DNA of 17,853 nt, from positions 1-17,853 of the forward strand of contig DAIEIL010000173.1 of NCBI GenBank assembly GCA_027352645.1. Reading direction: 5' to 3'. Below, piece by piece: positions 13,897-17,853 of the stretch (the first letter of the stretch is position 1; the number at the start of each line of letters is the position of its first letter). This stretch comes from Rhodobiaceae bacterium. Lineage in GTDB: Bacteria > Pseudomonadota > Alphaproteobacteria > Parvibaculales > Parvibaculaceae. A model generated the notes under the pieces. The model searched no databases and had not been told where the DNA came from. It worked only from the letters and a program-made list of their open reading frames with translations. A program made the position numbers and the translations under genes.

Positions 13897-14225
13897 CTTG
13901 CTCTCCACGATTGATGCGCCTTTGCGGCGCGCTGCGAAGGGAACTCTAGGCTCAGGCAAGCCCCGATGACTACGGCGCGAATGAGAATGAATTGTTGCAG
14001 ACGAGGAACAATAGCCCTGCGCGTCGTCTTCGTTCAATTGCCACGACTCAAGATACAATTGAAACTATCCCCAGCCGCCAAAAAGCCGGAATGCGGTTGG
14101 ATACTCAGCGACTTACCTGAAGTTCTCCCCGTTATTCACAGGCTGGGAAGAGCAAAGCTGTTAGAGGTGGCCGCAACGACAGCATTTCCGCTATCGCTCG
14201 CGCGCCCTTCGCGTAAAACGAGACC
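13897..14225. other. Divergent intergenic region between the DoxX gene and dnaB
   Basis: These 329 bases hold no credible gene. Visible elements are an inverted repeat ATTGTT-N10-AACAAT (13991-14012), a second TTCAATTG-N15-CAATTGAA (14033-14063) and a perfect DnaA box (14132-14140). The region is richer in A+T than the coding DNA around it. I could not assign firm -35/-10 pairs for either gene; the inverted repeats are possible operators. Confidence 0.6.
14132..14140 (+). promoter_or_regulatory. Candidate DnaA box upstream of dnaB
   Basis: TTATTCACA matches the DnaA-box consensus TTATNCACA exactly and lies 85 bases before the dnaB start. A single box is not an origin, but it could couple dnaB expression to DnaA. 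By chance a perfect match is uncommon in GC-rich DNA, yet not negligible genome-wide. Confidence 0.5.
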
Positions 14226-15725
14226 ATGGAAAACATATCCCAAGCTTTCGCCAGCGTACCCGACGACGACGGCACACAGGGCTACCGCGTCCCGCCGCAC
14301 AACATCGAGGCGGAGCAGGCGCTGCTCGGCGCCATCCTCGTCAATAACGAAGCCTATGACCGGCTCTCGAGCTTCCTCGAGCCGATACATTTCTTCGACG
14401 CGCTGCATGGCCGCGTCTACGAAGCGGCGGCAAAGCTCATCACGGCGGGCCACCTCGCCTCTCCCGTGACGCTGAAGAATTTCTTCGAGCGCGACGAGGC
14501 GCTGACCGAGATCGGCGGCCCGCAATATCTGGCGCGGCTCGCAGGCGCGGCGACGACCATCATCAACGTCGAGGAATACGGCCGGACCATCTATGAGCTC
14601 GCGATCCGCCGCGAACTCATTCAGGTCGGCAGCAGCATTCACAATCGCGCCTATGACGCGCCGGTCGACGACACCCCGTCGCAGCAGATTCTCGAGGCCG
14701 AGCAGGCGCTTTATCAGCTCGCCGAACAGGGCAAGTACGAAGGCGGCTTCAGAGGTTTTCACGAGGCGCTCAAAGGCGCCATCGACATGGCCGCCGCCGC
14801 CTATGAGCGCGATGGCGGATTGTCGGGCATTTCGACGGGCTTGCGCGATCTCGACAAGATGATGGGCGGCTTGCAGCCTTCCGACCTCATCGTCCTTGCC
14901 GGTCGTCCCTCGATGGGCAAGACCGCGCTTGCCACCAACATCGCCTTCAACGCCGCCAAGGCCTACAAGGCCGAACATCACGCAGACGGCACGGTCGATG
15001 TGAAGGACGGCGCCATCGTCGGTTTCTTCTCGCTCGAAATGTCCTCCGAACAGCTCGCGACGCGTCTTCTCGCAGAGCAATCGGGCGTCCCCTCGGAAAG
15101 CATTCGCCGCGGCCGCATTCAGGAAGAAGAGTTCCACTCGCTGGTCGAGGCCTCGCGCGAATTGCAGAGCATCCCGCTCTATATCGACGACACCGGCGGC
15201 CTCACCATTGCAACCGTTGCCGCCCGCGCCCGCCGCCTGAAGCGCCAGCGCGGCCTCGGCCTTCTGGTCATCGACTACCTTCAGCTTCTCGCCGGTTCCG
15301 GCAAGTCGGGCGAAAACCGCGTGCAGGAAGTGACGCAGATCACGACCGGCCTCAAGGCGCTGGCCAAGGAACTCAACGTCCCGATCATCGCGCTCTCGCA
15401 GCTTTCCCGGCAGGTCGAAGCGCGCGACGACAAGCGGCCCCAACTCTCCGACTTGCGTGAATCGGGTTCGATCGAGCAGGACGCCGACGTCGTGATGTTC
15501 GTGTTCCGCGAGGAATATTATGTGCAGCGTCGCGAGCCGCGCGAAGGCACGCCAGAGTATCTCGCCTGGCAGGAAGAAATGAATCAGGTCCACGCACTTG
15601 CCGAAGTCATCATCGGCAAGCAGCGCCATGGACCGACCGGCACCGTTAAACTACAGTTCGAAGCCAATGTGACGCGCTTCGCGGATCTCGCTGCCGAAGA
15701 CCACCTGCCGGACCATATGTCTTGA
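14226..15725 (+). CDS. dnaB: Replicative DNA helicase DnaB
   Basis: DnaB is the hexameric 5'-3' helicase at the replication fork that also recruits primase. The 499-residue protein has the N-terminal primase-interacting domain (about 20-125, starting YRVPPHNIEAEQALLGAIL), a linker helix, and the RecA-like domain from about 198. Walker A is GRPSMGKTA (226-234), catalytic E271 lies in FSLEMS, Walker B is LLVIDYLQLL (347-356), and LSQLSR (390-395) and DLRESGSIEQDAD (409-421) are helicase motifs. It is longer than E. coli DnaB (471) mainly through an insert near 248-262 and in the last third; no intein interrupts it. Its stop overlaps the alr start (TTGA). Confidence 0.98.
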   Translation: MENISQAFASVPDDDGTQGYRVPPHNIEAEQALLGAILVNNEAYDRLSSFLEPIHFFDALHGRVYEAAAKLITAGHLASPVTLKNFFERDEALTEIGGPQYLARLAGAATTIINVEEYGRTIYELAIRRELIQVGSSIHNRAYDAPVDDTPSQQILEAEQALYQLAEQGKYEGGFRGFHEALKGAIDMAAAAYERDGGLSGISTGLRDLDKMMGGLQPSDLIVLAGRPSMGKTALATNIAFNAAKAYKAEHHADGTVDVKDGAIVGFFSLEMSSEQLATRLLAEQSGVPSESIRRGRIQEEEFHSLVEASRELQSIPLYIDDTGGLTIATVAARARRLKRQRGLGLLVIDYLQLLAGSGKSGENRVQEVTQITTGLKALAKELNVPIIALSQLSRQVEARDDKRPQLSDLRESGSIEQDADVVMFVFREEYYVQRREPREGTPEYLAWQEEMNQVHALAEVIIGKQRHGPTGTVKLQFEANVTRFADLAAEDHLPDHMS

Positions 15726-16879
15726 GCCTGCCCGAATTCTTCCGCGATGAAGCGGCCGCCGGTTTCGATCCGGCATCCGCTTCCACGATCCTTACCGTCG
15801 ATCTCGATGCCATTGCCGCGAACTACCGGCATCTGCGCTCGATCGGCGGAGGCGCGGATGTGGCCGGCGTGGTCAAGGCCGATGCCTACGGGCTGGGGCT
15901 GGCGCCGGTCGCACGAACGCTCGCCCATGCGGGATGCACCAATTTCTTCGTCACCGATACCGACGAGGGCCTTGCGCTGCGCGCGGCGCTCCCCGGCGCC
16001 ACCATCTATGTCACGAACGGGCTGACACCCGGCGCCGCCGCCCTTTATCGCGGCCATGGGCTGCGCCCCTGTCTCGGCAGCCTCGCGGAAGTCGAGGAAT
16101 GGCGGAGCGTTGTGAGCCATGCCGGGATGGCGCTCCCCGCTGCCCTTCATTTCGACACGGGGCTCAGTCGCCTCGGCTTCGACGAGACGGAGACGACCCG
16201 CCTCATCGCGGAGCCGGCGCTTCTCGCCGGGATCGACGTCACGCTCATCATGAGCCACCTCGCCTGCTCGGACGAGCCGGAGCACCCGCTCAACGCCTTG
16301 CAGCTCGCCCGCTTCAGGCCGATCCGCAAGGCTTTCGCCTCGACGCCCGCGAGCTTCGCCAATTCTGGCGGTGCGCTGCTCGGTCCCGACTATTGCTTCG
16401 ATCTGATCCGCAGCGGCTACGGCCTTTATGGCGGTGCGTCCGGGCCCGGTCCGAACCCCTTCCGCGCCGCCGTCCGGCTGGAAACGCGCTTGCTCCAGAT
16501 CCGCAACGTGCCGGCGGGCGTCACCGCCGGTTATGGCGCGACCTGGAAGGCCGAGGCCCCCCGCCGCCTCGGCGTCCTCGCCACGGGCTATGCAGACGGA
16601 TATTTCCGCAGCCTCGCGGCCAACGGACGGGTATATGTGGGCGGGCACTACGCCCCCATCGCAGGCCGCGTCTCAATGGACCTGCTCACTATCGACCTGA
16701 CGAGCCTGCCGGAGGGCGCCGTGAAGCGCGGCGATCTCGCCGAACTCATCGGCCCCCATGTGACCCTCGACGAAGTCGCTGACCGGGCGGGCACAATCGG
16801 CTATGAGGTGCTGACAAGCTTGGGCGATCGTGCCAAGCGGCTCTACACTGGCGGCCATCTTGCGGTCCCAGAATCATAA
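15722..16879 (+). CDS. alr: Alanine racemase
   Basis: Alr is a PLP enzyme that interconverts L- and D-alanine, providing D-Ala for peptidoglycan. The 385-residue protein shows the PLP lysine K52 in VVKADAYGLG, R150 in GLSRLGF, SHLACSDEP (178-186), and the second catalytic base Y271 in AGYGATW; VSMD (317-320) contributes to the active site across the dimer. The start is probably TTG at 15722, overlapping the dnaB stop by four bases, so translation is coupled; no in-frame ATG is near and no clear Shine-Dalgarno is visible. The dnaB-alr pair recurs in several proteobacteria. mlaE begins 51 bases after the stop. Confidence 0.96.
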   Translation: MSLPEFFRDEAAAGFDPASASTILTVDLDAIAANYRHLRSIGGGADVAGVVKADAYGLGLAPVARTLAHAGCTNFFVTDTDEGLALRAALPGATIYVTNGLTPGAAALYRGHGLRPCLGSLAEVEEWRSVVSHAGMALPAALHFDTGLSRLGFDETETTRLIAEPALLAGIDVTLIMSHLACSDEPEHPLNALQLARFRPIRKAFASTPASFANSGGALLGPDYCFDLIRSGYGLYGGASGPGPNPFRAAVRLETRLLQIRNVPAGVTAGYGATWKAEAPRRLGVLATGYADGYFRSLAANGRVYVGGHYAPIAGRVSMDLLTIDLTSLPEGAVKRGDLAELIGPHVTLDEVADRAGTIGYEVLTSLGDRAKRLYTGGHLAVPES

Positions 16880-16930
16880 ATTCGGCTGGTATGCTGCGGC
16901 GCATCGGCCACCCACTCGCGGGGAGCAGTC

Positions 16931-17704
16931 TTGAAATTTTTCGCAATTATCGGCCGGGTCGTACTGGCGCTGCTCGCCGAAATCGGCCACCTCTCGGTCT
17001 TCACATGGACCAGCGTCAGCCACATCTTCAGGCCGCCCTTCTTCTGGCGCCTTCTCGGCCAGCAGATGATGCGGATCGGCTACTTCTCGTTGCCGGTGGT
17101 CGCGCTGACCGCCTTCTTCACCGGCGGCGCGCTGGCGCTCCAGATCTATTACGGCGGCAGCACGATCAATTCCGAAAGCATCGTCGCCACCATCGTCGCG
17201 CTCGGCATCACGCGTGAACTCGGCCCCGTCATGGCGGGCCTCATGGTCGCGGGCCGCGTCTCGGCGGCGATCGCGGCAGAACTCGGCACCATGAAGGTGA
17301 CCGAGCAGATCGACGCGCTCACCACGCTCTCGACCAACCCTCACAAATATCTCGTCACGCCGCGCATTGTCGCCGCCGTCATCACCCTGCCGCTTCTCGT
17401 CTTCATCGCCGACGTTCTCGGCGTGATGGGCGGCTTCATCGTTTCGACGGCGAGCCTCGACTTCAACCCGGGCGTCTATGTGCAGAACACGGTCAACTTC
17501 CTGAAGGCCGATGACGTGACCTCCGGCCTCATCAAGGCGGGCGTCTTCGGCTTCGTCATCGCGCTGATGGGCTGCTTCCAGGGCTTCAACTCGAAGGGCG
17601 GCGCGCAAGGCGTCGGCCGCGCGACGACGAACGCCGTGGTCACCGCGTCGATCCTCATTCTGGCGTCGAACTACGTGATGACGTCGCTCCTCTTCGCGAA
17701 GTGA
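16931..17704 (+). CDS. mlaE: MlaE family ABC transporter permease
   Basis: MlaE is the inner-membrane permease of the Mla system, which moves phospholipids between inner and outer membranes to keep outer-membrane asymmetry. The 257-residue length fits the family (about 260). It has an N-terminal membrane-associated helix, then about five membrane segments. The signature ELGPVMAGLMVAGRVSAAIA lies at about 96-115, followed by AELGTMKVTEQIDAL, the coupling segment to the ATPase. The start is TTG at 16931 with GGGAG (16921-16925) 5 bases upstream. The ATPase gene follows after 9 bases; the MCE-domain partner (MlaD) would be expected beyond the window. Some members of this family serve other substrates, so substrate is by inference. 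Confidence 0.93.
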   Translation: MKFFAIIGRVVLALLAEIGHLSVFTWTSVSHIFRPPFFWRLLGQQMMRIGYFSLPVVALTAFFTGGALALQIYYGGSTINSESIVATIVALGITRELGPVMAGLMVAGRVSAAIAAELGTMKVTEQIDALTTLSTNPHKYLVTPRIVAAVITLPLLVFIADVLGVMGGFIVSTASLDFNPGVYVQNTVNFLKADDVTSGLIKAGVFGFVIALMGCFQGFNSKGGAQGVGRATTNAVVTASILILASNYVMTSLLFAK

Positions 17705-17713
17705 GACATCAGA

Positions 17714-17853
17714 ATGACTGACACGCCCAAGATCGAACTGCGGAACGTCACCAAGCGTTTCGGCTCCAAGGTGGTGCTGGACAATCTGAGTCTCGTCGTA
17801 CCGAAGGGAAAATCCCTCGTCGTGATCGGCGGCTCCGGCACCGGCAAATCCGT
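17714..17853 (+). CDS. mlaF: ABC transporter ATPase (MlaF-like), 5' part only
   Basis: Only the first 46 codons are present; the gene runs off the window. The visible N terminus reads MTDTPKIELRNVTKRFGSK, then VVIGGSGTGKS, a Walker A motif of ABC ATPases with the GGSGTGKS form typical of MlaF. It lies 9 bases after mlaE, so it is almost surely its ATPase partner, powering phospholipid transport. The signature motif, Walker B and H-loop lie outside and cannot be checked. Confidence 0.85.
   Translation, partial: MTDTPKIELRNVTKRFGSKVVLDNLSLVVPKGKSLVVIGGSGTGKS

Noticed and set aside
14136..15629. Minus-strand open frame of 497 codons opposite dnaB
   Set aside because: Mirror of dnaB codon bias; no motif, no plausible start context.
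14226..15725. Possible intein in dnaB, a frequent intein site
   Set aside because: Walker A and the other motifs are contiguous with normal spacing; the protein is full and uninterrupted at 499 residues.

Overview
The window reads as a chromosomal segment of a GC-rich alphaproteobacterium. The order fabD-fabG-acpP-fabF-mltG-yicC-gmk, together with rpsF-rpsR-rplI, dnaB, alr and mlaE-mlaF, fits that class. The gene content resembles Parvibaculum-like or other Hyphomicrobiales-type genomes, but the genus cannot be fixed from the sequence alone. No tRNA, rRNA, CRISPR array, transposase or phage gene is visible, so this is mostly core genome with a few accessory insertions.

Left end (1-2338, plus strand): a family GT10 fucosyltransferase-like gene is followed by two tandem paralogs of small exported LTXXQ (Spy/CpxP-like) proteins. 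The duplication includes the upstream DNA. Each copy carries the same FNR/FixK-type half-site pair (TTGA-N6-TCAA) at nearly the same distance from its start codon, which suggests oxygen- or redox-linked control. Copy 2 has a Met/Gly-rich segment that copy 1 lacks.

Middle (2343-8676, minus strand): one co-oriented block holds the fatty-acid synthesis genes fabD, fabG, acpP and fabF, then mltG (endolytic murein transglycosylase), yicC (endoribonuclease family) and gmk (guanylate kinase). A TTGACA promoter lies upstream of fabD. Hairpins follow fabG and lie between acpP and fabF, where they could set the relative output of acyl carrier protein and of the downstream genes.

Right half (8904-17853): a plus-strand polytopic GT39/ArnT-like membrane glycosyltransferase precedes the rpsF-rpsR-rplI ribosomal operon. 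That operon has a recognisable promoter, a structured leader in which the ribosome-binding region can be sequestered, and a strong intrinsic terminator. Next come a cyclopropane-fatty-acid synthase family gene, a convergent DoxX membrane protein, and, across a 329-bp divergent region with a perfect DnaA box, dnaB, alr, mlaE and the start of mlaF (cut by the window edge).

The genes cluster around envelope construction (fatty acids, cyclopropane lipids, peptidoglycan precursor D-Ala, glycan cleavage, phospholipid transport, surface glycans) alongside replication and translation genes. Four genes (mltG, the GT39-like gene, alr, mlaE) appear to start with TTG. The points most worth a second look are the duplicated FNR-boxed Spy-like pair, the switch-like rpsF leader, the alternative pairing between acpP and fabF, and the DnaA box upstream of dnaB.
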